Assembly (NCBI GenBank): GCA_002104905.1
Contig: MCFE01000320.1
Span: 31,521-95,520 of the forward strand
Reading direction: 5' to 3'
Source: Basidiobolus meristosporus CBS 931.73
Taxonomy: Eukaryota; Basidiobolomycota; Basidiobolomycetes; Basidiobolales; Basidiobolaceae
Length of the DNA: 64,000 bases
A program made the position numbers and the translations under genes. The notes below the pieces were generated by a model. That model ran no database searches. It was not told the DNA's origin and saw nothing but the letters and a program-made list of their open reading frames with translations. Positions 1 through 12,177 of this stretch are shown here, one piece after another (position 1 is the stretch's first letter; every line of letters starts with the position of its first letter).

Positions 1-1
1 T

Positions 2-3000
2 ATCAAGGACAAATTGCTAATTCAATGCTCAAGAGCAAAAACGGCAAAGAATGCCTGGAAGGCATTCAAAGACACCTACCAGTCATGTTCAGCTGCCAAG
101 AAAATGTATCTGAGAAGAAAATTCTTTACTACAAAGATGCTGCCAGGAGAAGAAATGAAAAATCTAATTAACAGAATTACCCTGCTGGTAGATGAGATGG
201 AATCTGTGGGCGTACCAACTACTGATGAGGATGTGATAGTTACCATCCTGAATAGCCTGACAGACAAGTTTCAGGGCCTTGTATCAGCCCTAGAGTCCAG
301 AACTGAAGATTTGACCTTAAATTACGTATATGGAAGGCTCCTGGATGAGGAATTAAGAAAATCAAGCGCCAATAAGAAGGAAGAAGAAAATGCTTTAATA
401 AGCAATGATAACCAACAAAGGAGGAACCCAAGACCCTACAAAGGCAACAGCAATCTATTTTGCAACTACTGCAAAAGGAAAGGACACACATCAGACCGGT
501 GTTTCAAAAAGAGAGATTATCAGCAAAAGAAGCCTGAATATGGAAATGCTGCAACAACTGAAGATAGACTATTCATATCTGCACTAAATATGACCACAAA
601 CAAGGATTCTCAGACGTGGTATATTGACTCTGGAGCTTCTTAACACTTTACACACCAAAAAGAACTTTTTACCCAATATGAAGAAATTCCAATTAAGAAG
701 GTTTTCATGGGTGACAATAGAACACTTGATGCAGTGGGAGTAGGAACTATCCAAGTAAACCTTAGAAGCAGTGAAGGAAGCCATACACTGACCTTTAAAG
801 AAGTACTCTATGTACCAGAAATAGCCAAGAACCTACTCTCTGTAAGCAAGGCCACAGCAGAAGGACTCAGTTTCAATTTTGACAATTCTGGATGCAGGAT
901 CACTGATCAAAATGGTGCTCATATTGCTTCGGGCATCAGAGATCAGAATCTATACAAGTTGACTTATATTCCATCATATCTGGAAGCCAATATAAGTAAC
1001 TTAAATGAAGAAACACCAATGCTTTGGCACAGGAGATTTGGGCACATCAATTTTGATTATTTGCGCAAAATGATCAAAGATCAGCTAATTTCTGGAGTAA
1101 AAATTGATCCCCCAGCTAATTTGGAGCACTGTGAAGCCTGCATATATGGGAAACAAGCCAGACAACCGTTCAAGAGCTCTGGGTTAATCAAAACTAAGAA
1201 AAAATTAGATCTAATTCACTCAGATCTGTGTGGACCTATGCAAAATTTATCCTTAGGCGGGATGAAGTATTTAATCACTTTTATTGATGATTATACAAGA
1301 TACACATGGGTCTACTTCATGGAGAGAAAGGAAGAAGCTCTGTCTAAGTTCAGGGAGTTTACAGCCATGGTGGAGAGAGAAACTGGTGAAAAAATCAAGA
1401 AAATACGCTCTGACAATGGTGGAGAATATACCTCAAAACTCTTCATCCACTTCTGCAAAATTCATGGGATAATGCAAGAGACTACTGTACCATACTCCCC
1501 ACAGCAAAATGGAGTGGCAGAACAAGCTAACAGATCAATAATTGATATGGCAAGATCTATGATCCATGATCAAAAATTATCCTATGATTTTTGGGCGGAA
1601 TCAGTTGCCACTGCTGTATATCTTAAAAATAGGAGTTATAACAGAATACTTTGTGATTCTACTCCATTTGCAGCATGGTATGGGTACAGACTAAGTGCAG
1701 AACATCTAAGAATATTTGGGTGTACAGCATATGCCAAAAAACTGGCCGGAAATCAGTCAAAATTTGAGCCAAAAAGTGTAAAATGCATATTTTTGGGCTA
1801 CTGCAATGAGAGTAAGGCATACAGACTCTACAATACCAAAGCAAAGAAGCTGATCAAGTCCAGGGATGTGTTGTTTAATGAAAATTCAAAATTTTCACAA
1901 AAAATGACATCAGATGATGACAAAAATTTGATCTCATGTCCACCAATTGTCAGGATTGAATCAGAGCAAAACAATGAAAATTTTTTCACTCCAGAGGACT
2001 CTACAACCGTGGTTCAGCCAGAATCAGTGCCCAGGAATATCCCAGAAGTGATCATTCCAGTATCAAATGCCTGGAGATCAAATCGGACAAGAAATAGCCC
2101 AAATTACTATATTAATGAGGGTACAAACTTAGCCTATGCCTATTCAGTCCATATTGATGAACCTCAGACTGTAAAAGAGGCCCTAAATAGCCCTCAGACA
2201 AAGTTTTGGAGATCTGCAATGACTGAGGAATATCAGGCCCTGATGGAAAATCAAACTTGGGACTTAGTCAAATTACCAATCAACTGAAAATCAATTGGAT
2301 GCAGATGGGTCTTCAAGACAAAGTACAAGGCTGAAGGTACAATTGAAAGATACAAAGCAAGACTTGTAGCCAAAGGATACTCTCAAACAAAAGGACTTGA
2401 CTATACTGAGACCTTTGCACCGGTAGCCAAGTTTAATTCCATCAGATTAATATTGGCTATTGCAGCCAAATATAAGTTTTTTATTCATCAAATGGATGTA
2501 AAAACTGCATTTTTGAATGGAGAACTTGATGAGGACGTGTATATGGACCAGCCTGATGGGTTTGCTGACCAAGATAACCCCCATTTGGTCTGCAAGCTTA
2601 AAAAGTCACTATATGGTCTCAAACAATCACCAAGAGCCTGGAATTGCAAGATAGATTCTTATTTGGAATCTTTGAGTTTCAAAAGGAGTAATGCTGACTA
2701 TAGTATATACTATAAGCCAGATAGAGCAAATCCAGTTCTATTAGCTCTATATGTGGATGATCTTATTATAGCCACCAATAACCTAGAAACATTAGAAGAG
2801 ACTAAATCCAGCCTATCTAAGGAGTTCAAGATGTCCAATCTAGGAGAACTCAGTTACTACTTAGGGATTAAGTTCTCCATAGACAGAAGTACCCAGACTA
2901 TTACCCTAAGCCAATCCAAGTATATTCAAGATATACTAAAGAAGTACAAAATGGAAGACTGTAAACCGGCAGCTACCCCAATGGAGACAAACCTTAACTT

Positions 3001-3730
3001 GGTCAAAACTCAACCAAATCAAGAGAGCTTGGTGCCATCTGAAAGCCCTGACTTTCCTTATCAATCTATGGTTGGCAGTCTGATGTATATCATGCTTGGA
3101 ACACGTCCAGATATCTCATATTCAGTGGGAGTTGTCAGCCAACATTATCAGAATTATGGATCTGATCATATTGCAGCAGTTAAGCGGATTTTTAGATACC
3201 TAAAAGGAACTGCTGATATCTGTTTAAGATACACTTATAAGGATTCAGAACAGGATCTTGTGGGATACTCTGATGCTGATTGGGGACAAAATTTAGAAGA
3301 CAGAAGATCCACCACAGGATACACCTTTCTTTACTGTCAAGGAGCAATTTCATGGAATTCAAGAAAGCAACCAACCGTAGCACTTTCTACTACAGAGGCA
3401 GAGTATATGGCAGCCTGTGAAGCTACAAAAGAAGCAATGTGGTTAAGAAAGCTCTTTACAGATTTAGGCTTATGTCAAAAAACGCCTATTACTTTATTTC
3501 AAGATAATCAAGGATGTATACAATTAGGTAGAAATCCAACTTTTCATGCTAGAACCAAGCACATAGATATTAGACATCATTTCATACATGAAGCTATAGA
3601 GAGTAACTTAGTTAGCTTAGTTTACTGTCCTACAGATGAAATGATTGCAGACATATTTACCAAACCATTAGCTAGAGACAAGTTTGAATATCATAGGTCA
3701 AAATTAGGACTAGTCAGTATGAGCATTTAG
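2..3730 (+). pseudogene. Copia gag-pol polyprotein, truncated at window edge and broken by two stops
   Basis: One continuous reading frame runs from the window edge to the TAG at 3728-3730, interrupted only by TAA at 641-643 and TGA at 2285-2287. Visible parts in order are: gag; a CCHC zinc knuckle (CNYCKRKGHTSDRC) near 470-510; the protease motif WYIDSGAS near 620; a GAG-pre-integrase motif (LWHRRFGH); the integrase D,D,E core (FIDDYTRYTWVYF, SDNGGEY, QQNGVAE); the RT motif YVDDLIIA near 2750; and RNase H (GYSDADWG). Against the copy at 7845-11816 both stops are single C-to-T changes (CAA to TAA, CGA to TGA). No frameshift is seen, so the inactivation is young. Confidence 0.92.
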
Positions 3731-3741
3731 CTAAGTGGGAG

Positions 3742-4090
3742 TGTTGTAAGAATTTGTATTTCCAGCTAAATATTCACCTAACTTAGTCACTTAGATCATT
3801 ACCTTCAAATCTCAGAAAATACTGACCAAATTCCTTGTCGGGATTTACTTAGAATATTTTCACCAAAATACCAGGTACCCAGAACATGAAAATTCTCAAA
3901 GTTGTCCAAACAGCCCCAAACTTTGCACACATGTTCTTGGGACCTTCCTTAACCTATTCTATGTGTTTGTAATGCCATGTCCATGTAAAAGTATAAATAC
4001 TACTTTTACATTCAATAAATCATTAAGTGAAAACCACATAATCTACTTGTTCTCCCAATCACTTCCAATATCTCCAAGACTCTTACAACA
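3742..4090 (+). repeat. 3' LTR of Copia copy 1
   Basis: This 349-bp LTR begins TGTTGTAA and ends TTACAACA, an 8-bp terminal inverted repeat with TG...CA ends. It is highly similar to the LTRs at 7491-7840 and 11828-12177. A TATA-like TATAAAT and an AATAAA lie close together near its 3' third. Confidence 0.92.
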
Positions 4091-4534
4091 GCTTAGTCAC
4101 TTAGATCATTACCTTCAAATCCTAGAGAATACTGACCAAAATCCTTGTTGGGATTTACTTAGAAGATTTCTGCAAAAATATCAGGTACCCAGAACATAAA
4201 GATTTGATAAGTTGTCCAAACAGTCCCAAACTTTGCACACATACTGTTAGGACCTTCCTAAACATATTCTATGTGCTTGTTATGCCAAGACCATGTAAAA
4301 GTATAAATACTACTTTTACATTCAATAAATCATGAAGTGAAAACCACATACTATACTTGTTATGCCAAACACTTCCAGTATCTCCAAGACTCTTACAACA
4401 TATCTTGTCAAGTCCATGTGAAAGTATAAATACTACTTTTACATTCAATAAAGCACTTAGTGAAAGTCACATGATCTATTCGTTCTCTCAATCATTTCCA
4501 ATATCTCCCAATCTCCCACAACCAGACTACCAGC
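4091..4534 (+). repeat. Older LTR remnant with a duplicated 3' portion
   Basis: Bases 4091-4400 match the LTR interior from the CTTAGTCACTTAG motif to the TTACAACA end. Its first ~45 bases are missing because copy 1 inserted there. Bases 4401-4534 then repeat, in diverged form, the LTR 3' third (TATAAAT, AATAAA, CAATATCTCC) and end at CTACCAGC. The same extended arrangement follows the 3' LTR at 14375-14717, so the extended form is a shared LTR variant and not a local accident. Confidence 0.75.
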
Positions 4535-4883
4535 TGTTGTAAAAGTTTGTAATTCGACCTACATATTCACCTAACTTAGTCACTTAGGTCATTATATTCA
4601 AATCCTAGAGAATACTGACCTAATTTTTTTATTGGGATTTACTTAGAATATTTTCACCAAAATACCAGGTACCAAAAACAAGAAAATTCTCAAAGTTGTC
4701 CAAACAGCCCCAAACTTGCACACATGTTCTTGGGACCTTCCTTAACCTATTCTATGTGTTTGTAATGCCATGTCCATGTAAAAGTATAAATACTACTTTT
4801 ACATTCAATAAATCATTAAGTGAAAACCACATAATCTACTTGTTCTCCCAATCACTTCCAATATCTCCAAAACTCTTACAAAA
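4535..4883 (+). repeat. 5' LTR of the old Copia element
   Basis: It begins TGTTGTAA and ends TTACAAAA where the intact copies end TTACAACA. The primer-binding-site sequence GGTTATGAGCCCC follows directly at 4884, as in the intact copy. Confidence 0.85.
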
Positions 4884-5890
4884 GGTTATGAGCCCCAAGC
4901 TGTCACTCTATGCAATATCTACTACTGCTATAACTGGAATTTTTCCCTCTGCTGAAAAGTTGGATGGATTTAACTACCAAGTGTGGAAGGTGAAGATGAA
5001 GATGCTGCTACAAGAAAGAGGCCTTTGGGATCTTGTCATGGGAGAAGAATGCCATCCTAAAAATGTGGGAGAGGAAGCCTTAAAGTACCAGAAGAAAGAA
5101 CAATCTACCTTTAACTGCATTTGCCTTGATGTTGAGGACAAATTGCTAATTCAATGCTTAAGAGCAAAAATGGCAAAGAATGCCTGGAAGGCATTAGAAG
5201 ACACCTACCAGTCATGTTCAGCTGCTAAGAAAATGTATCTGAGATAAAAATTCTTTACTACAAGGATGCTGCCAGGAGTAGAAATGAAAAATCTAATTAG
5301 CAGAATTACCCTGCTGGCAGATGAAATGGAATCTGTGGGCATACCAACTTCTGATGAGGATGTGATAGTTACCAACCTCAGTAGCCTGACCAACAAGTTT
5401 TTGGGCCTTGTATCAGCCCAAGAGTCCAGAACTGAAGATTGGACCTTAAATTACGTATATGGAAGGCTCCTGGATGAAGATTTAAGAAAATCAAGCACCA
5501 ATAAAAAGGAAGAAGAAAATGCTTTAATAAGTAATGATAACCAACAAAGGAGGTACCCTACAAAGGCAACAGAACCTGTTTTGTAACTACTGCAGAAGGG
5601 AAGGACACACATGCAACCAATGCTTCAAAAAGAAAGACAGTCCGCAGAAATAGCCTCAATATGGAAATGCTGCAACAACTGAAGATAGACTATACATATC
5701 TGCACTGAATATGACCACAAACAAGGATTCTCACACATGGTATATTGACTCTGGAGCATCTCAACACTTTACACACCAAAAAGAACTTTTTACCCAATAT
5801 CAAGAAATTCCAATTAAGAAGGTTTTCATGGGTGACAATAGAACACTTGATGCAGTGAGAGAAGGAACTCTTCAAGTAAACCTAAGATGC

Positions 5891-6707
5891 TGTGGTGGTG
5901 TAGAGGTACTCCTGGGAGAAGCTACACAACTCAAGGTGTGTGAGGTGTCTGATGGGTGCAATAACCTCTGTGTCTAAACTGCTGGTGTCTTTGTCAATAT
6001 GTCACTATGTCACTATGGTAAAAGCTCCTGCTTCTCTAGCTTCCTAGGTGCGCCAAGTGTCTCCAAAGGCCTCTGTGTGTCTTGTGCACTACCATGAAAA
6101 GCTCCTTGATGGCAGGTCTGAGATGTACTGTTGAAGGCAGGCGCAGTGATCAACTGCTAATCAATAAGGTAGAAGTGTTACTGATAGAAGGGATGATTTA
6201 TTGATGAGGGATTGCTTTCCCTTAAATACTTTTCCTGATTTCCAAGTGATTACTAATGACAAGGTTCTAGAAGATTCTAGGCATCAGTGGAATTCTTGAT
6301 GACATCACTATGAGCTAAAAGTATGCCAAGAATGTCCTGGAAGGTTCTAAAGGGCGCAGCACATCCAACCAATCAGGAATCAGTAGGCTGAAACCTGTGC
6401 AACATAAAAATACCATATATGGTATTGAAATGGTAGGGATGGTAACACAGACCTAGGTTATGTGTCACGGGTACTGATGCGGGTACTTGCCTTATGTAGA
6501 TACATATAATGATCACAAAGCTGAATAACATCTGGGATAACTAATGCTAATAACTAATCAGTGTAAACATCATATAGGGATAATACTGATAATATGGGCA
6601 AAAGAAGAATGGGATAATACTGATAAGATAAAATATGGATAAGTATATCATAATGACTATATGAATAAACTTGTCTGTGCGAGGTATGTTTACCCTACCT
6701 CAACACA
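5891..6707. mobile_element. ~0.8-kb non-Copia insertion in the old element, possibly a solo LTR
   Basis: Aligning the old element to the intact copies shows about 817 extra bases between the protease region and the segment GGCCATACACTGACC. The insert starts TGTGGTGGTG and ends CCTCAACACA, so it has TG...CA ends with imperfectly inverted termini. It contains no long ORF and carries ATATAA/AATAAA-type signals. A solo LTR of another retrotransposon family fits best. The target duplication is unclear, perhaps 3-5 bases around CTG. Confidence 0.5.
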
Positions 6708-7485
6708 CTGAAGGAGGCCATACACTGACCTTTAAAGAAGTACTCTATGTACCAGAAATAGCCAAGAACCTACTATCTGTAAGCAAGGCCACAGCAGAAG
6801 GACTCAGTGTCAGCTTTGACAATTCTGGATGCAAGATCACTGATCAAAATGGTGCCCATATTGCTTTGGGTATCAGAGATCAGAATCTATACAAGTGGAC
6901 TTATATTCAATCATATTTGGACGCCAATATAAGTAACTTAAATGAAGAAACACCAATGCTTTGGCACAGGAGATCTTGACACATCAATTTTGATTATTTG
7001 TGCAAAATGATCAAAGATCAGCTAATATCTGGAGTAAAAATGGATCCTCCAGCTAATTTGGAGCACTGTGTAGCCTGCATATATGGGAAACAAGCCAGAC
7101 AATTGTTCAAGAGCACTGGGATAATCAAAACTAAGAAAAAATTAGATCTAATTTGCTCAGATCTGTGTGGACATCCGCAACATTTATCCCTAGGCTGGAT
7201 GAAGTTTTAATCACCTTTATTGACAATTATACTGGATATTCCTAGGTCTGCTTCCTGGAGAGATAGGAAGAAGCTCTGTCTAAGTTCAAGGAGCTTAGAG
7301 CCATGGTGGAGAGAGAAAGTGGTAAAAGAATCAAGAAAATACACTCTGAAATGGTGGAGAATAAACCTCAAACTCTTCATCTACTTCTGCAAAATTCATG
7401 GGATAAAGCAAGAGACTACTGCACCATACTCCCCCCCCAGCCAAATGGAGTGGTAGAATGTGCAAACAGAACAATAGTGGATGTG

Positions 7486-7490
7486 GCAAG
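7486..7490. repeat. Target-site duplication GCAAG, left copy
   Basis: The five bases GCAAG precede the 5' LTR and recur at 12178-12182 after the 3' LTR. Removing the element and one GCAAG restores the integrase reading of the old Copia element. Confidence 0.9.
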
Positions 7491-7840
7491 TGTTGTAAAA
7501 ATTCGTATTTTCCACCTAAATATTCACCTAACTTAGTCACTTAGATCATCACCTTCAAATCCTAGAGAATACTGACCAAATTCCTTGTCGGGATTTACTT
7601 AGAATATTTTCACCAAAATACCAGGTACCCAGAACATGAAAATTCTCAAAGTTGTCCAAACAGCCCCAAACTTTGCACACATGTTCTTGGGACCTTCCTT
7701 AACCTATTCTACGTGTTTGTAATGCCAAGACCATGTAAAAGTATAAATACTACTTTTACATTCAATAAATCATTAAGTGAAAACCACATAATCTACTTGT
7801 TCTCCAAATCACTTCCAATATCTCCAAGACTCTTACAACA
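7491..7840 (+). repeat. 5' LTR of Copia copy 2
   Basis: The LTR is 350 bp with ends TGTTGTAA/TTACAACA. An imperfect palindrome GTAAAAGTA...TACTTTTAC (7735-7759) overlaps the TATA-like TATAAAT. An AATAAA follows within about 10 bases, so promoter and polyadenylation signals lie almost on top of each other. Confidence 0.95.
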
Positions 7841-7852
7841 GGTTATGAGCCC
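7841..7852 (+). promoter_or_regulatory. Primer-binding site complementary to the anticodon arm of initiator tRNA-Met
   Basis: The bases GGTTATGAGCCC directly follow the 5' LTR. Their reverse complement GGGCTCATAACC matches the anticodon stem-loop of eukaryotic initiator tRNA-Met, not its 3' CCA end. Drosophila copia and yeast Ty5 are known to prime from such a half-tRNA. The ATG inside the site (7845-7847) is also the first in-frame start of gag. Confidence 0.75.
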
Positions 7853-10800
7853 CGAGCTGTCACTCTCTGCAATGTCTACTACTGCTATTACTGGAATTTT
7901 TCCCTCTGCTGAAAAGTTGGATGGATCTAACTACCAAGTGTGGAAGGTGAAGATGAAGATGCTGCTACAAGAAAGAGGCCTTTGGGATATTGTCATGGGA
8001 GAAGAATGCCCTCCTAAAAACGTGGGAGAGGAAGCCTTAAAGTACCAGAAGAAAGAACAAAGTGCCTTTAACTGCATTTGCCTTAATGTCAAGGACAAAT
8101 TGCTAATTCAATGCTCAAGAGCAAAAACGGCAAAGAATGCCTGGAAGGCATTAGAAGACACCTACCAGTCATGTTCAGCTGCCAAGAAAATGTATCTGAG
8201 AAGAAAATTCTTTACTACAAAGATGCTGCCAGGAGAAGAAATGAAAAATCTAATTAACAGAATTACCCTGCTGGTAGATGAGATGGAATCTGTGGGCGTA
8301 CCAACTACTGATGAGGATGTGATAGTTACCATCCTGAATAGCCTGACAGACAAGTTTCAGGGCCTTGTATCAGCCCTAGAGTCCAGAACTGAAGATTTGA
8401 CCTTAAATTACGTATATGGAAGGCTCCTGGATGAAGAATTAAGAAAATCAAGCGCCAATAAGAAGGAAGAAGAAAATGCTTTAATAAGCAATGATAACCA
8501 ACAAAGGAGGTACCCAAGACCCTACAAAGGCAACAGCAACCTATTTTGCAACTACTGCAAAAGGAAAGGACACACATCAGACCGGTGTTTCAAAAAGAGA
8601 GATTATCAGCAAAAGAAGCCTGAATATGGAAATGCTGCAACAACTGAAGATAGACTATTCATATCTGCACTAAATATGACCACAAACAAGGATTCTTAGA
8701 CGTGGTATATTGACTCTGGAGCTTCTCAACACTTTACACACCAAAAAGAACTTTTTACCCAATATCAAGAAATTCCAATTAAGAAGGTTTTCATGGGTGA
8801 CGATAGAACACTTGATGCAGTGGGAGAAGGAACTATCCAAGTAAACCTTAGAAGCAGTGAAGGAAGCCATACACTGACCTTTAAAGAAGTACTCTATGTA
8901 CCAGAAATAGCCAAGAACCTACTCTCTGTAAGCAAGGCCCCAGCAGAAGGACTCAGTTTCAGCTTTAACAATTCTGGATGCAGGATCACTGATCAAAATG
9001 GTGCTCATATTGCTTCGGGCATCAGAGATCAGAACCTATACAAGTTGACTTATATTCCATCATATCTGGAAGCCAATATAAGTAACTTAAATGAAGAAAC
9101 ACCAATGCTTTGGCACAGGAGATTTGGACACATCAATTTTGATTATTTGCGCAAAATGATCAAAGATCAGCTAATTTCTGGAGTAAAAATTGATCCCCCA
9201 GCTAATTTGGAGCACTGTGAAGCCTGCATATATGGGAAACAAGCCAGACAACCGTTCAAGAGCTCTGGGTTAATCAAAACTAAGAAAAAATTAGATCTAA
9301 TTCACTCAGATCTGTGTGGACCTATGCAAAATTTATCCTTAGGCGGGATGAAGTATTTAATCACTTTTATTGATGATTATACAAGATACACATGGGTCTA
9401 CTTCATGGAGAGAAAGGAAGAAGCTCTGTCTAAGCTCAGGGAGTTTAAAGCTATGGTGGAGAGAGAAACTGGTGAAAAAATCAAGAAAATACGCTCTGAC
9501 AATGGTGGAGAATATACCTCAAAACTCTTCATCCACTTCTGCAAAATTCATGGGATAAAGCAAGAGACTACTGTACCATACTCCCCACAGCAAAATGGAG
9601 TAGCAGAACGAGCTAACAGATCAATAATTGATATGGCAAGATCTATGATCCATGATCAAAAATTATCCTATGATTTTTGGGCGGAATCAGTTGCCACTGC
9701 TGTATACCTTAAAAATAGGAGTTATAACAGAATACTTCGTGATTCTACTCCATTTGAAGCATGGTATGGATACAGACCAAGTGCAGAACATCTAAGAATA
9801 TTTGGGTGCACAGCATATGCCAAAAAACTGGCCGGAAATCAGTCAAAATTTGAGCCAAAAAGTGTAAAATGCATATTTTTGGGCTACTGCAATGAGAGTA
9901 AGGCATACAGACTCTACAATACCAAAGCAAAGAAGCTTATCAAGTCCAGGGATGTGTTGTTTGATGAAAATTCAAAATTTTCACAAAAAATGACATCAGA
10001 TGATAACGAAAATTTGATCTCAAGTCCACCAATTGTCAGGATTGAATCAGAGCAAAACAATGAAAATTTTTTCACTCCAGAGGACTCTACAACCGTGGTT
10101 CAGCCAGAATCAGTGCCCAGGAATATCCCAGAAGTGATCATTCCAGTATCAAATGCCCGGAGATCCAATCGGACAAGAAATAGCCCAAATTACTATATCA
10201 ATGAGGGTACAAACTTAGCCTATGCCTATTCAGTCCATGTTGATGAACCCCAGACTGTAAAAGAGGCCCTAAATAGCCCTCAGACAAAGTTTTGGAGATC
10301 TGCAATGACTGAGGAATATCAGGCACTGATGGAAAATCAAACTTGGGACTTGGTCAAATTACCAATCAACCGAAAATCAATTGGATGCAGATGGGTCTTC
10401 AAGACAAAATACAAGGCTGATGGTACAATTGAAAGATACAAAGCAAGACTTGTAGCCAAAGGATACTCTCAAACAAAAGGACTTGACTATACTGAGACCT
10501 TTGCACCGGTAGCCAAGTTTAATTCCATCAGATTAATATTGGCTATTGCAGCCAAATATAAGTTTTTTATTCATCAAATGGATGTAAAAACTGCATTTTT
10601 GAATGGAGAACTTGATGAGGACGTGTATATGGACCAGCCTGATGGGTTTGTTGACCAAGATAACCCCCATTTGGTCTGCAAGCTTAAAAAGTCACTATAT
10701 GGTCTCAAACAATCACCAAGAGCCTGGAATTGCAAGATAGATTCTTATTTGGAATCTTTGAGTTTCAAAAGGAGTAATGCTGACTATAGTATATACTATA

Positions 10801-11816
10801 AGCCAGATAGAGCAAATCCAGTTCTATTAGCTCTATATGTGGATGATCTTATTATAGCCGCCAATAACCTAGAAACATTGGAAGAGACTAAATCCAGCCT
10901 ATCTAAGGAGTTCAAGATGTCCGATCTAGGAGAACTTAGTTACTACTTAGGGATTAAGTTCTCCATAGACAGAAGTACCCAGACTATTACCCTAAGCCAA
11001 TCCAAGTATATTCAAGATATACTAAAGAAGTACAAAATGGAAGACTGTAAACCGGCAGCTACCCCAATGGAGACAAACCTTAACTTGGTCAAAACTCAAC
11101 CAAATCAAGAGAGCTTGGTGCCATCTGAAAGCCCTGACTTTCCTTATCAATCTATGGTCGGCAGTCTGATGTATATCATGCTTGGAACACGTCCAGATAT
11201 CTCATATTCAGTGGGAGTTGTCAGCCAACATAATCAGAGCTATGGATCTGATCATATTGCAGCAGTTAAGCGGATTTTTAGATACCTAAAAGGAACTGCT
11301 GATATCTGCCTAAGATACACTTATAAGGACTCAGAACAAGATCTTGTGGGATACTCTGATGCAGATTGGGGACGAAATTTAGAAGACAGAAGATCCACCA
11401 CAGGATACACCTTTCTTTACTGTCAAGGAGCAATTTCATGGAATTCAAGAAAGCAACCAACCGTAGCACTTTCTACTACAGAGGCAGAGTATATGGCAGC
11501 CTGTGAAGCTACAAAAGAAGCAATGTGGTTAAGAAAGCTCTTTACAGATTTAGGCTTATGTCAAAAAACGCCTATTACTTTATTTCAAGATAATCAAGGA
11601 TGTATACAATTAGGTAGAAATCCAACTTTTCATGCTAGAACCAAGCACATAGATATTAGACATCATTTCATACGTGAAGCTATAGAGAACAACTTAGTTA
11701 GCTTAGTTTACTGTCCTACAGATGAAATGATTGCAGACATATTTACCAAACCATTAGTTAGAGACAAGTTTGAATATCTTAGGTCAAAATTGGGACTAGT
11801 TAGTATGAACATTTAG
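7845..11816 (+). pseudogene. Copia gag-pol polyprotein, one in-frame stop
   Basis: It has 1324 codons from the ATG inside the primer-binding site to TAG 11814-11816, broken only by TAG at 8697-8699, where copy 1 has CAG. Order: UBN2-type gag; CCHC knuckle CNYCKRKGHTSDRC (near 8540); protease WYIDSGAS (near 8710); pre-integrase LWHRRFGH; integrase core FIDDYTRYTWVYF / SDNGGEY / QQNGVAERANRS; RVT_2 reverse transcriptase with YVDDLIIA (near 10840); RNase H GYSDADWG and STTEAEYMA. The protein would make virus-like particles and the cDNA/integration enzymes. The single stop lies just before the protease. Programmed readthrough is possible but unlikely, because neither related copy has a stop at this base. 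Confidence 0.9.
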
Positions 11817-11827
11817 CTGAGTGGGAG
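11817..11827 (+). promoter_or_regulatory. Polypurine tract of Copia copy 2
   Basis: The purine-rich CTGAGTGGGAG abuts the 3' LTR start at 11828, the usual position of the plus-strand primer. Confidence 0.75.
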
Positions 11828-12177
11828 TGTTGTAAAAATTCGTATTTTCCACCTAAATATTCACCTAACTTAGTCACTTAGATCATCACCTTCAAATCCT
11901 AGAGAATACTGACCAAATTCCTTGTCGGGATTTACTTAGAATATTTTCACCAAAATACCAGGTACCCAGAACATGAAAATTCTCAAAGTTGTCCAAACAG
12001 CCCCAAACTTTGCACACATGTTCTTGGGACCTTCCTTAACCTATTCTACGTGTTTTTAATGCCAAGACCATGTAAAAGTATAAATACTACTTTTACATTC
12101 AATAAATCATTAAGTGAAAACCACATAATCTACTTGTTCTCCAAATCACTTCCAATATCTCCAAGACTCTTACAACA
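11828..12177 (+). repeat. 3' LTR of Copia copy 2
   Basis: This 350-bp LTR is nearly identical to the 5' LTR at 7491-7840 and is followed by GCAAG (12178-12182), the right target duplication. Confidence 0.95.

Larger units (their letters stand above)
1..4090 (+). mobile_element. Ty1/Copia LTR retrotransposon, 3' part (copy 1)
   Basis: This is the 3' part of a Copia element whose 5' LTR and gag start lie outside the window. It is nearly identical to the complete copy at 7491-12177. It contains gag, protease, integrase, reverse transcriptase and RNase H in that order, then a purine-rich GTGGGAG tract and a 3' LTR (3742-4090). Immediately after the LTR the sequence continues as the interior of an older LTR (4091-4400), so this copy inserted into an older LTR of the same family. 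The order PR-IN-RT-RH is diagnostic of Copia rather than Gypsy. Confidence 0.93.
4888..7490 (+). pseudogene. Old Copia gag-protease-integrase, 5' part
   Basis: It starts with the ATG embedded in the primer-binding site. Gag stops at TAA 5244-5246, where intact copies have AGA. Frameshifts follow before the zinc knuckle, near 5560-5660. The protease motif WYIDSGAS is still readable near 5740. The frame is then split by the insert 5891-6707 and resumes with the pre-integrase region and a damaged integrase core. It ends at the GCAAG target site of the younger Copia copy. Confidence 0.85.
7491..12177 (+). mobile_element. Near-complete Ty1/Copia element (copy 2), 4687 bp
   Basis: This is a full structure: 5' LTR 7491-7840, primer-binding site 7841-7852, gag-pol 7845-11816, polypurine tract to 11827, 3' LTR 11828-12177, and a GCAAG duplication on both sides. 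By eye the two LTRs differ at about one position (a G/T in the region before TAATGCCAAGACC), so the insertion is recent. Only one stop codon, at 8697-8699, interrupts the polyprotein. It is nested in an older Copia of the same family. Confidence 0.96.

Noticed and set aside
8697-8699. TAG before the Copia protease as a programmed readthrough site
   Set aside because: Copy 1 has CAG and the old element CAC here, so the stop is more simply a mutation.
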